NCBI GenBank assembly: GCA_947447315.1
Contig: CANFJD010000012.1
Location: 1-21,927, forward strand
Reading direction: 5' to 3'
Length of the DNA stretch: 21,927 bases
Origin: Fimbriimonadaceae bacterium
GTDB taxonomy: Bacteria > Armatimonadota > Fimbriimonadia > Fimbriimonadales > Fimbriimonadaceae
Positions 1 to 8,500 of this stretch are shown in pieces; the stretch's first letter is position 1, and each line of letters starts with the position of its first letter. The translations under genes were made by a program, and so were the position numbers. The notes beneath the pieces are model-generated. The model did no database searches and was not told where the DNA came from. It saw only the letters and a program-made list of their open reading frames with translations.

Positions 1-1545
1 AGCGCCGTTGCTTCGCTGATGGTCATGGCTGCCACTTCTGAACCCAAATCGTCCACCGATATCTACCAAAAACGAGCCGCCGATTGGCGGAATGGCGCGG
101 TGGTCTATCAAGTATTTGTCGACCGATTTGTGCCGCCCACTAATTTGAAGGCCAAGGCAGCTTTGTACCCGGCGCCGGCCCGGTTACGCGATTGGAACGA
201 AACTCCGCAGCCATCGGGATACGATCCACAACTACAAACTTATCCGCACGTACTGGATTTTTGGGGCGGCAATTTGCCGGGCCTGCGGACCAAGCTGAGC
301 TATGTGAAAGATTTGGGCGCCGACGTGCTGTATCTGCAGCCCATTTTTAAGAGTCCATCAAATCATAAATACGATACGGAGGATTACTTCAAGGTCGATC
401 CGCAGTACGGAACGGAGGCCGATTTGCACGGTTTACGCGATGACGTTCACGGCATGGATATGAAGCTGATGTTGGACGGAGTGTTCAACCACATTGGAGC
501 TACGTCGCCGATATTTACGCTGGCAAGGTCAGATGCGAAGGATCGGAATCGGGACTGGTTTTTCTTCGGTTCGCAGTATCCAAATGGATATCTGGGATGG
601 GCAGGAGTTGCATCCTTGCCCCGATTGAAACTGGAAAATCCGGCGGTCCGCAACTATTTGTGGGGAGCCAAAGACTCAGTGGTTCAGCACTACCTGCGGG
701 AGGGGATTGACGGTTGGCGGCTTGATGTGGCGTTTGAGCTGGGGCCGAAGTATCTGACCGAGTTGACGCAGGCGGCGCACAAGACCAAACCGGGATCGGC
801 GGTGGTCGGCGAGATCTCGGGATATCCCTCGGAATGGTCGCCAGCGGTGGATGGAGTCTTCAACTTCTCCGCCCTCATGGTGGGGGCGGCGATGGCGGAA
901 GATCAGATTTCCGGGGGTCGCGCCGGGCGGATGATTTCTAAGATGGTAGAGGACGCGGGAATCGACGCGATGCTCAAATCTTGGCTGCTGGTGGAGAACC
1001 ACGATACGCCTCGATTTGCTTCGGCGGTGCCGAATATCAAATCGCGGGAAATGGTGACGGCCATGCAATTTACGCTCCCGGGCTCACCTTGCGTGTATTA
1101 CGGGCAGGAACTGGGAATGACCGGCTCCGGTGACCCACAGAATCGCGCGCCGATGCGGTGGGATTTGGTAGGGGACAGCAATCCCAACTTTCGGTTTACG
1201 AAGAAGATGCTTGAGATCAGGAAGCGTCACCGAGCTCTAAAGGTAGGTGACTACCGGGGACTGGAGACCGATCAACTGCTTGGATTTGTGAGAACCACTC
1301 ATAAGTTAGCCGAATCGGTGGTGGTATTGATCAATCCGACTTCCAAGCCGGTGGAGGAGATGATGACCGTTCCGCTCGGGCGAATTCTGAGTTGGGGCGA
1401 GTTGCGGGATGAACTGAGCCCGGCCCGGTTCCGGGTGATTAATGGACTGATGAAGGTGAAAATGGAGCCGGAGTCAGTAATGATCCTGACTCCGGTAGTG
1501 GATTCGGCGACGGGTTACTCGCCTTACGATCGGGTCGACAACTAG
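1..1545 (+). CDS. GH13 alpha-amylase-family glycoside hydrolase, 5' end cut by window
   Basis: This enzyme probably hydrolyses or transglycosylates alpha-glucans. Numbering from the ATG at 19, all four GH13 signature regions are visible: DGVFNH (153-158); GWRLDVAFE, with Arg234 and nucleophile Asp236; GEISG, with acid/base Glu265; and ENHDTPR, with Asp329 as stabiliser. A short C-terminal beta domain follows. The reading frame is open to base 1 and reads SAVASL before the first Met. Together with MVMAATSEP this looks like the hydrophobic end of a signal peptide, so the true start is probably upstream and the protein exported. It ends convergently on the aldo/keto reductase gene, and the two stop codons share the palindrome CTAG. 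GH13 membership is certain; the subfamily (neopullulanase-like versus alpha-amylase) cannot be settled by eye. Confidence 0.9.
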   Translation, partial: SAVASLMVMAATSEPKSSTDIYQKRAADWRNGAVVYQVFVDRFVPPTNLKAKAALYPAPARLRDWNETPQPSGYDPQLQTYPHVLDFWGGNLPGLRTKLSYVKDLGADVLYLQPIFKSPSNHKYDTEDYFKVDPQYGTEADLHGLRDDVHGMDMKLMLDGVFNHIGATSPIFTLARSDAKDRNRDWFFFGSQYPNGYLGWAGVASLPRLKLENPAVRNYLWGAKDSVVQHYLREGIDGWRLDVAFELGPKYLTELTQAAHKTKPGSAVVGEISGYPSEWSPAVDGVFNFSALMVGAAMAEDQISGGRAGRMISKMVEDAGIDAMLKSWLLVENHDTPRFASAVPNIKSREMVTAMQFTLPGSPCVYYGQELGMTGSGDPQNRAPMRWDLVGDSNPNFRFTKKMLEIRKRHRALKVGDYRGLETDQLLGFVRTTHKLAESVVVLINPTSKPVEEMMTVPLGRILSWGELRDELSPARFRVINGLMKVKMEPESVMILTPVVDSATGYSPYDRVDN

Positions 1546-2546
1546 CTGCCGGCGATCGTACCGTCGAGGTCCCACAGGTCTTCCCACCCTTGGGCGGTTG
1601 GCCACAGGAAGACCTGCCCTTTGATGAGACGGCAGTTGCGGTCGATCGTCGCAATCGCGCCCATTTCCTCGTCCGATAGCGGCGGGGAAGTGACGGCAGC
1701 GAGGCTATCAAGGAATTGGTGGGATTTCACCGAGAAGGGAATCGGTACCTGCCCCCGTTGGACGGCCCATTTGATGCTTACAGCGGCGGGTGTGAGGCTA
1801 TGCCGCTCAGCGACCGTCAAGAGAACGGGATCTTCCAGGTCGGCGGTGTCGTCGGGGGTGCGATCCCGCTCGGGGCGGCTGGGCGACCCGAAGGGGGAGT
1901 ACCCGATGGGGATGATGCCTTCGGCGACCACGTAGTTGAGCAGCTCGGGCTGCTGGAAATGCGGATGAAGTTCCATTTCGTTGGCGGCGGGGCGGATTTC
2001 GGCTTCGCCCAACAGACCCTGCAGTTTGGGAATGGTCATATTCGAAGTGCCAATGTGACGGACAGCTCCGTCTCGAACGAGGGATTCTAACTGTCGCCAA
2101 GTGGCCATGTAGGATTCATGGTGGAACGGAACGGCGTGGGGATCGCGGGAACCGACGTCAACGCCCTTTTCGTGGTGATTAGGGAAGGGCCAGTGGATGA
2201 GATAGAGATCTAAGTAGTCCAATCCCAGATCGCTCAAGGATTGTCGAGCGCTGGCATCGGCGTCGCCGTGGCGATTGTTCCAAACCTTGCTGGTGATCCA
2301 AAGTTCTTCGCGGCGGATGCCATCGGCGAAGACGCGGCGTAGGGTGGCCCCGATCTCGCGCTCATTCCCGTAGACGCTCGCACAATCTATGTGGCGATAC
2401 CCGGCGTGAATGGCTTGGTAAACGGCTTCGGCCACTTCTTCGGCGGAATAGCGATCGGAGCCAAAGGTTCCGAGTCCGATGGCTGGCATGTGGTCGCCAT
2501 TGGGAAGCGATTTTTGGGGGACGAGCTGAGGGTCAATTGGGTTCAT
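1542..2546 (-). CDS. Aldo/keto reductase
   Basis: This is an NAD(P)H-dependent oxidoreductase of the aldo/keto reductase barrel family, 334 residues, cytoplasmic. The catalytic tetrad is present: Asp54 and Tyr59 (in DCASVYGNE), Lys87 (ITSKVWN) and His118 (LIHWPF). The usual cofactor-phosphate motif IPKS...R near the C-terminus reads IPFSVKSHQ, so the normal Lys is Phe; this could alter NADP versus NAD preference. The start at 2546 is chosen because its ATG overlaps the stop of the upstream mutarotase-like gene as ATGA. The reading frame extends further upstream, but that part is Arg/Pro/Ser-rich and is antisense-like shadow. As third gene of the fucosidase trio, it may oxidise or reduce L-fucose or a related aldose (inference). 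Its 3' end overlaps that of the GH13 gene. Confidence 0.88.
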   Translation of the reverse strand: MNPIDPQLVPQKSLPNGDHMPAIGLGTFGSDRYSAEEVAEAVYQAIHAGYRHIDCASVYGNEREIGATLRRVFADGIRREELWITSKVWNNRHGDADASARQSLSDLGLDYLDLYLIHWPFPNHHEKGVDVGSRDPHAVPFHHESYMATWRQLESLVRDGAVRHIGTSNMTIPKLQGLLGEAEIRPAANEMELHPHFQQPELLNYVVAEGIIPIGYSPFGSPSRPERDRTPDDTADLEDPVLLTVAERHSLTPAAVSIKWAVQRGQVPIPFSVKSHQFLDSLAAVTSPPLSDEEMGAIATIDRNCRLIKGQVFLWPTAQGWEDLWDLDGTIAGS

Positions 2547-3031
2547 GGCAGTGAGTCGGGGGAGAGGTTCGAAGCTTGGCGAAATGCTTGGTCCTGGGCT
2601 GGAGACCAGTAGCCGCATTGGAGATGGAGAAAAACGCTGACGTAGGGAAGAAGCGCGGTGGTTTTCAGGATGAGAACTTGGAAATGTTCGGCATCTTGGC
2701 TGAGGCGAGCGATCAACTGATCGTGGAGGACGATTTCGGCGGGTTGAGGCAGGAGGGAGGTGATTCCGTGGCGAAGACTCTCGATCCCTGGGCATCGCGC
2801 GTCCGCAAGGGCGGCGAGCTCTGCATCTAGGTACGGATTGGCATCCATCGCGGGATGGGCGGCGATGGCATCAAGGGTCCAGCCAAGGACGGAGAGGTGG
2901 TCTTCGCCGGTACTCACGGTCGTGATTTGAGGGGCCGAATGGGCGGGATAGGCAGCATCGGCCACCACAATCCAGTTGCGGTGACCGAATTTCTCGAGGC
3001 TTTCCGTCGCTACTTTCCGCCAATCCGTCAT
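2543..3031 (-). CDS. RbsD/FucU-fold sugar mutarotase-like protein
   Basis: This 162-residue protein resembles the RbsD/FucU family, which interconverts pyranose, furanose or anomeric forms of ribose and fucose. The N-terminal GHRNWIVVADAAYP (16-29) matches the family pattern GH...IVVADA.P, including the family's catalytic His (His17). The segment LILKTTALLPYVSVFL (120-135) fits the conserved R/KTGE..PYANIIL region. It lacks a signal peptide, so it should act in the cytoplasm. The start at 3031 forms an ATGA overlap with the fucosidase stop, and its own stop overlaps the aldo/keto reductase start in the same way. Its place directly after an alpha-L-fucosidase favours L-fucose mutarotation as the role (inference). 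Length is slightly above the 130-150 residues usual for the family. Family assignment is good; substrate is a guess. Confidence 0.72.
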   Translation of the reverse strand: MTDWRKVATESLEKFGHRNWIVVADAAYPAHSAPQITTVSTGEDHLSVLGWTLDAIAAHPAMDANPYLDAELAALADARCPGIESLRHGITSLLPQPAEIVLHDQLIARLSQDAEHFQVLILKTTALLPYVSVFLHLQCGYWSPAQDQAFRQASNLSPDSLP

Positions 3032-4434
3032 GCCGGGGTCACTTTGAAAACCACGGCGTGAGGCGACGGCAATTGACTTGGGAGATGGATCAAAAGGCCA
3101 TCGGGACGGCGCTCCCAGGAGGGAGTTTCGGACGTACCTAGTAATTCGACGGCAGCGATTTCGCCCGGCAGCAGTCCGAGATTTTGGCCGAGCGATCGAA
3201 TGAGAACGTCGCGGGTCGGTTCGGCGAGGACGGTGGCGTAGATCGCCCCGTTCTTGGTGGTGAACCGGATGTCTTCTTCGGTGAATCCCCAAGGCTCGGA
3301 GTCTTTGAATCCGCCGGATTCCACCTTGGTGGGGCCTTCCCCGTACGTTTTCCAGGGACGGGTGCCGTAGATGGCGTCGCCGTTGATCGATAGCCAAGAT
3401 CCGATGGTGCGGAGAATGGCTTGGTCTTCTTCCGGAATGGTGCCATCGGCCCGGGGGCCGATGTTGAGCAAGAGGGCACCATTTTTACTCACGATATCAA
3501 CCAGATCGTAGATCAGGGATTCGGCCGGTTTGTACTTCATGTCGGCGACGTGAGACCAGCTGTTAACGGCAACGGCGGTATCGGTCTGCCAGAAGTGGGG
3601 GCGGATATCGGAAAGTTGACCGCGCTCAACGTCGTAGACCGCCGCTTTTTCGGGGAACGCCTCATTTTTGTAATTGATGCCGACGCCGACACCCCAGGCG
3701 TAGGCGCGGTTATAGTAGTAGCTGGCAAAACGACGAAGGTAGGGGGCAAAGACGGGCTGTTCGATCCACCAATCGAACCAGAACACTTGTGGTCGGTATT
3801 GATCGACCAGTTCGCAGCAGCGGGCGAGCCAGCTTTCGAGGAATTCTTCGCTCGGAGGCTGTTTCTCGGGTGCGGCGGGACCGTAGAAATCAGCATATTC
3901 GGGGTCCTGGACGTCGCTCGGAAATTCCTTGCCCCCGTTTAGGAACCACCAGTGTTCCGCCCGGTGATTAGAGACGCCCAGTACCATTCCTCGCTCGCGA
4001 ACCGCGGAGGCGAGTTCGCCAACGATATCGCGACGGGGGCCCATGTCGACCGAGTTCCACTTGTTGAGCTTCGTTTTGTACATGGAGAAGCCGTCGTGGT
4101 GTTCGGCAACCGGGACGACGAACTTAGCGCCGGACTCGGCGAAGAGATCGGCCCAGACCGACGCATCGAACTGATCCGCGGTGAACTGGGGAATGAAGTC
4201 TTTGTAGCCGAATTTGTCGTGCGGACCATACGTGGCCACGTGGTGGGCAAATTCGGGTTCGCTCTGCCGATACATGTTTCGCGGATACCATTCGTTGCGA
4301 AACGCGGGGACGGCGTAGACACCCCAGTGGATAAAGATGCCGAACTTGGCGTCTTGGTACCAATCGGGGGTTACATAGTTTTCCAACGAGTCCCAGGTGG
4401 GCTGAAACGGTCCTGGCGGATTGGATGTGATCAC
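3028..4434 (-). CDS. Alpha-L-fucosidase, GH29
   Basis: This 468-residue retaining exo-glycosidase should release terminal L-fucose from glycans. GH29 hallmarks are FGIFIHWGVY (31-40), EHHDGF (111-116), the nucleophile motif VFWFDWW with Asp221, the ERG segment (270-272), WQTDTAV and NSWSHV, and SKNGALLLNIGPRADGTIP late in the barrel. A beta-sandwich tail follows. There is no signal peptide, so it probably acts on imported fucosylated oligosaccharides in the cytoplasm. The start is a GTG at 4434, the only usable start: an in-frame stop lies at 4446-4444 and the next Met is inside the catalytic domain. AGGTGA about 6 bases upstream could be a Shine-Dalgarno. The GTG lies inside an operator-like repeat, which suggests tight LacI-type control. 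It is first gene of a coupled trio. Confidence 0.93.
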   Translation of the reverse strand: MITSNPPGPFQPTWDSLENYVTPDWYQDAKFGIFIHWGVYAVPAFRNEWYPRNMYRQSEPEFAHHVATYGPHDKFGYKDFIPQFTADQFDASVWADLFAESGAKFVVPVAEHHDGFSMYKTKLNKWNSVDMGPRRDIVGELASAVRERGMVLGVSNHRAEHWWFLNGGKEFPSDVQDPEYADFYGPAAPEKQPPSEEFLESWLARCCELVDQYRPQVFWFDWWIEQPVFAPYLRRFASYYYNRAYAWGVGVGINYKNEAFPEKAAVYDVERGQLSDIRPHFWQTDTAVAVNSWSHVADMKYKPAESLIYDLVDIVSKNGALLLNIGPRADGTIPEEDQAILRTIGSWLSINGDAIYGTRPWKTYGEGPTKVESGGFKDSEPWGFTEEDIRFTTKNGAIYATVLAEPTRDVLIRSLGQNLGLLPGEIAAVELLGTSETPSWERRPDGLLIHLPSQLPSPHAVVFKVTPA

Positions 4435-4450
4435 GTTATCACCTTATCAC
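4427..4450. promoter_or_regulatory. Operator-like triple octamer at the lacI/fucosidase divergent region
   Basis: The plus strand carries three abutting octamers, GTGATCAC, GTTATCAC and CTTATCAC. The first two form a 16-base dyad with central ACGT that is symmetric except at one base pair, as is typical of LacI-family operators. It covers the GTG start and putative ribosome-binding site of the fucosidase gene and lies about 45 bases before the lacI start. Repression and autoregulation by the adjacent LacI protein are inferred. Confidence 0.6.
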
Positions 4451-4470
4451 TTTGGCTCGGTTGGATGCAA
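4443..4470 (-). promoter_or_regulatory. Possible promoter of the fucosidase operon
   Basis: On the minus strand TTGCAT (4470-4465) and GATAAG (4448-4443) are separated by 16 bases. The -10 lies inside the operator repeat, and transcription would start at or next to the GTG. The match to the sigma-70 consensus is modest (3/6 and 4/6), so this is a weak prediction. Confidence 0.3.
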
Positions 4471-4492
4471 GTTTCCTTGGTACGCTGAGGCG

Positions 4493-5536
4493 GTGGAAAC
4501 AGGACCGGGGAAGTCGCGCGTCACCATTCGGGAAGTGGCCGAGCGGGCAGGTGTGGGCACGATGACGGTATCGCGAGTGGTGAACCGCTCGGGTTATGTC
4601 CACCGGGACACCCGGGAGCGAGTGGAAGCCGCCGTCGCCGCTCTGGGATACCTTCCGAATCAGCATGCACGGGGCCTACGGAGTCGCCGATCGGGAACGA
4701 TTGCGCTGATCGTGACCGACATCACAAACCCGTTTTTTACAACCATTGCTCGGGGGGTGGAAGACACGGTGAGCGCGGCGGGGCAGATGGTTCTGCTGGG
4801 AAATACCGATGAAGTGGAAGAGGAGGAGTGCCGGTATATGAAGATGCTGGTGCAGAAGGGAGTGGATGGAGTCATTTTTGTGCCCGCGCGACGGGGTGAG
4901 GCGGCGCTGGAGCTCGCCCGGTCGAACGGCGTTCCGGTGGTCGTTTTGGATCGTCGATCCGATGCTCCAGACGTGGATGTGGTTCGCTGCGATTCGTGGG
5001 GCGGAGCGTTTGAGCTCGGACGGTTACTCTGTCACAACGGGCATCGACGGTTCACGGTTTTGGCGGGACCAACGGGAATTTCGACTTCCGACGACCGGGT
5101 GGAGGGATTTTCGCGGGCGGTGGAGGAGTTTTCGCCGGGAGCCCGAGTCTCGGTCCGACACGGTCGATTCTCGGTGCGAGATGGGTCGGAATTGATGGGG
5201 CAGGCACTGGAGGAGGCGAACCCACCAACTGCAGTGTTCGCGGTGAACAACTTCTTGGCGATCGGGGCGCTTACCGCGGCGCGGGAGCGGCAGGTACGGG
5301 TGCCGGGGGATGTGGCGTTGGTTGGGTTCGATGACCTTCCGGCACAACTGGTCACATTCCCGTTCTTGACGGTTTCGGCGCAGCCGGCCTACGCGATGGG
5401 GGTGGAGGCGGGGACGCGGTTGCTGCGGCGGATTGAGGATCCCAGTTTGCCGTGCGAAAAAATTATATTGCCCACCCAGATGGTGGTACGGGAGTCGAGC
5501 GGCGGGTGGCTGGGCTCGACTCCCAGTCCGAGTTAG
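4493..5536 (+). CDS. LacI-family transcriptional repressor
   Basis: This is a 347-residue sugar-responsive DNA-binding protein. The N-terminal helix-turn-helix reads VTIREVAERAGVGTMTVSRVV, followed by the hinge region LGYLPNQHARGLRS and the periplasmic-binding-protein-like effector domain that begins GTIALIVTDITNPFF. Conserved late motifs are TAVFAVNN, VPGDVALVGFDDLP and the C-terminal VVRESS. The start is placed at the GTG at 4493, which leaves the usual short tail before the helix-turn-helix and a family-typical length; GAGG just before it is too close to be a good ribosome-binding site. The frame opens further upstream (from 4421) through the operator, but that part is not LacI-like. It is divergent from the fucosidase trio, so it is the likely local regulator, with L-fucose or a fucoside as possible inducer (inference). 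Its stop overlaps that of the ThuA-type gene. Confidence 0.92.
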   Translation: METGPGKSRVTIREVAERAGVGTMTVSRVVNRSGYVHRDTRERVEAAVAALGYLPNQHARGLRSRRSGTIALIVTDITNPFFTTIARGVEDTVSAAGQMVLLGNTDEVEEEECRYMKMLVQKGVDGVIFVPARRGEAALELARSNGVPVVVLDRRSDAPDVDVVRCDSWGGAFELGRLLCHNGHRRFTVLAGPTGISTSDDRVEGFSRAVEEFSPGARVSVRHGRFSVRDGSELMGQALEEANPPTAVFAVNNFLAIGALTAARERQVRVPGDVALVGFDDLPAQLVTFPFLTVSAQPAYAMGVEAGTRLLRRIEDPSLPCEKIILPTQMVVRESSGGWLGSTPSPS

Positions 5537-8500
5537 GGCAGTTTCAACGGGGTGATCCGGACGTTTCGGAACGCAATCGGTCCGTGATCGCCTTGGAGCA
5601 TCAGCGGCGCGGTTGGCTTTTCGTCCTCGAAGTACGAAGCCCGGGTGGGGCCCGTTATTTCGACGTGATGCTGAACCACGACGCCGTTGAGGCGAACCTC
5701 AAGGAAGGCCGCGTTCTGAACCTTCTTACCGTTCTTGAACCGCGGGGCGCGGAAGACGATATCGAAGCTTTGCCATTCGCCGGCCGGTTTGGCGGCGTTG
5801 ATGAGCGGCGGATGGCCTTCGTAGCCCTTGTCATCCTTCCATCGCTCGTAAACGCTTCCGCACATGCTGCTGAGCAGATCACGGTTGGGAACGCCGTACG
5901 AGTCGAGGATCTGAATTTCGTAGCGGCCCTGGAGATAGACGCCAGAGTTGCCGCCCTTCGGAACGCGGAACTCCACGTGAACCTGGGCGTCGCCGAATTC
6001 TCGCTTGCTGAACAAGTTCAGAATTCCCTGATTGCCGGTGGTAGTTTCGAATGAGGATCCGAGCGCTTTCCAATCGCCGGCCGCCTTCCACTCGGAGAGC
6101 GGGAGGGCGACGGAATCGGGGCGCGGGCGGGCGTTAGCGGCCCATACGATGCCTTCAGTCAGGTGGCGACGAAACATGAGTTCGTCGTAGGTGCCTTCGG
6201 TGTGACCGAGTTCGGTGTACCAAGAACGTCCACCTTCAAACTCCTGGCACCAGATGATCGGGTGATCGGCCATGCCGCCTCCTTGGTAGGAATCGGGTTT
6301 GAGAGAGGCGAGGACGCGTACGTTGGGGCGCGGGTTCGCTTTGAAGTCGTACCACTCGTCCACGTGGAACCAAGGCATGGGGAGGAAGCTGGTGGAGGGA
6401 TGCGCCCGATCCTCGACGATGATTTGACCGGCTTGAACTTGGGGGTGGCGGGCAAAATAGGCGCCGACCAATTTGCCGTACCATGCCCAGTCGTACTCGG
6501 TGTCAGTTGCGCTGTGGACGCCGACGAAACCGCCGCCGCCACGAACGAAGCGCTCGAACGCCGCTTGCTGAGTTGCGTTCAGAATGTCGCCGGTAGTGGA
6601 AAGGAACACGACCACGTCGAACTTGGCCAGATTTTCGGGAGTGAAGACGTTGGCGTCTTCGGTCGCGGTGACCGTCCAACCGCTTTCCTTGCCGATCTCG
6701 CGGAGAGCGGCGATACCCGTTCCAATACTAGAATGGCGGAAGCCGGTGGTCTTGGAGAAGACCAGTACGCGTGGATTTGGTTTTGCCAAAGCCGAGACCT
6801 CGGGCAGATGCGGATGCGGAATCTTGTTGAGCGTGTACCAAACTTCGGTGGCCCAAAGCGGTTCCTTCTTTTCGGACGTAAGATTGAGATTAAAGTAGAC
6901 GACCCGACCTTCCTTTCGGTTGGGAACGTCGATATCCACCGATTTGCCGTCGGCGCCGACCTTGAGGTTGGAGATAGCGAGGGTTTCGCGATCCACCTTC
7001 GGTCCGCCGTATTCAACGGTCGGGGCATACCGCCATTGCCGGATTGCGTAGCGGTTAACGTCCGCAAGTTCGGCCCGATTTACCGGGCGGGTGAAATCGA
7101 TATGGAAGCCGGTGGCAGTCGCCGAAATCTTCGCGATTTCAAACGCCGTCTTGCCGGTTGGTTTGAGGCGTTGCAGGCCGAATGCAGTCCATTTTCCGGT
7201 GATAGGATCGGTCCAGGCCCAGCTTTCGGTGGCGCCGATGCCACCGAGGATCAGGCTGCCGTCCGGCGCATAAACCAAGCGATTGGTCCCGACTTCGAAG
7301 CCCTGGGAGAAGTCCACCGCGCCGCCTTGCCACTGACCATCGACCTTTTCGAGCCATACGCGACGCAGGCCGCCAAACTTGACGTCGGTGGAGAGCAGTT
7401 GTCCGGCGAATTCGCCTTTACGGATCACAACGCTTTGGGCGGGCGAGTTAGCGATCTCACCTTGAGGGAGATAGACCGCGGGAGGAGTGAAGGGTGAACC
7501 CTCGAAGATGCCGGGTCGTCCGCCGTTGGGATACTCGGGGGTGGTGAACGTGGAGTTGTTCACGTGGCCGTAGAATCCGCCCGGTTGGAGAACATTGATT
7601 TTGTTGCTGGGCTGCCAGGAACCCTGGTTTTCTCCCGTCAGCAGCAGGCCGTTGGGGCCCTCACTGACCCCGTTTGGCGTACGATGGCCGCTACTGAGGA
7701 ATTCGATATTCGCCAGTGGATTCGCGGCGTCGTAGGCTTTTGGATTCACGCGGAAATAGCCACCACGGAAGTACGGATTGGGACCGTTTATTCCGGGGGC
7801 GTTAAACGTGATGGAAGTGCTGAGGGCGGCGTAGAGCCAGCCATCTTTTTGCGCGAGACCAAACGTGAAGTGATGGTAGTTGTCGGCGTTCCAACCGGAA
7901 CCGACCACTCGTTGCTCGTCGATGATGTCGTCGCCGTCTTTATCCACCATCTGGAGGATCTGGGTGCGGGTGGAGACGTAGATGTCGTTGCCAATTACCG
8001 CCATACCAAGCGGTTCTTGGATATTTTTGGCGATAAGTTTGCGGGTGACTTTCTCAGGATCGCCCTTGAGAACGTTATCGAGGAGCCAAAGCTCTCCATC
8101 GCGAAGATTGGGCTCGAAGGTGCCGCTTTGGTTGGGCTTGAAGGTAGCGAGCAGGAGTTTGCCGTCCTTTCGGAACGCGAGGGCCCCGACCTGAGGTTGC
8201 CAATCCTTCGGGTGGATGGTTTCGACGATAAACGACGGATGGGCTCGGTCGAGCGGCATGCCGTTGCCGGGGCGCTGGGGGCCACCGATCTGCTTGATGC
8301 GTTTGGGACCGGGTGAGATGACGCGCGTGAGTCCCGCGGGAACGCGGAGGGACTTGGAATCGATGACGGTGTAATCGGCTTGACCGGCGGGCTTCCACTC
8401 GACTTTGAATTCCTGACCTCCGGCTTCCTCGAAGTAGCGGAGGCTGAGTTTGTGCCATCCGGCGGAAAGCGTGACCGTATTGCTGACCGGGTTGGTCGGC

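Noticed and set aside
2547..2795. N-terminal extension of the aldo/keto reductase
   Set aside because: The extra 83 residues are Arg/Pro/Ser-rich, overlap the mutarotase-like gene and would break the ATGA coupling at 2546-2543.
3032..3397. N-terminal extension of the mutarotase-like protein
   Set aside because: The 122 extra residues are strongly Arg/His-rich and overlap the conserved end of the fucosidase gene; the internal ATG at 3031 gives a normal family N-terminus.
3421..3942. 173-codon plus-strand open frame opposite the fucosidase gene
   Set aside because: Shadow of the GH29 coding sequence; no recognisable motif or independent start signal.
4421..4492. Upstream TTG start for lacI
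   Set aside because: It would add 24 residues encoded by the operator repeat before the helix-turn-helix; LacI proteins normally have only a few residues there.
6163..7497. 444-codon open frame on the plus strand opposite the ThuA-type gene
   Set aside because: It lies wholly inside a well-supported gene on the other strand, matches no family I recognise and has the low-complexity look of an antisense frame in GC-rich sequence.
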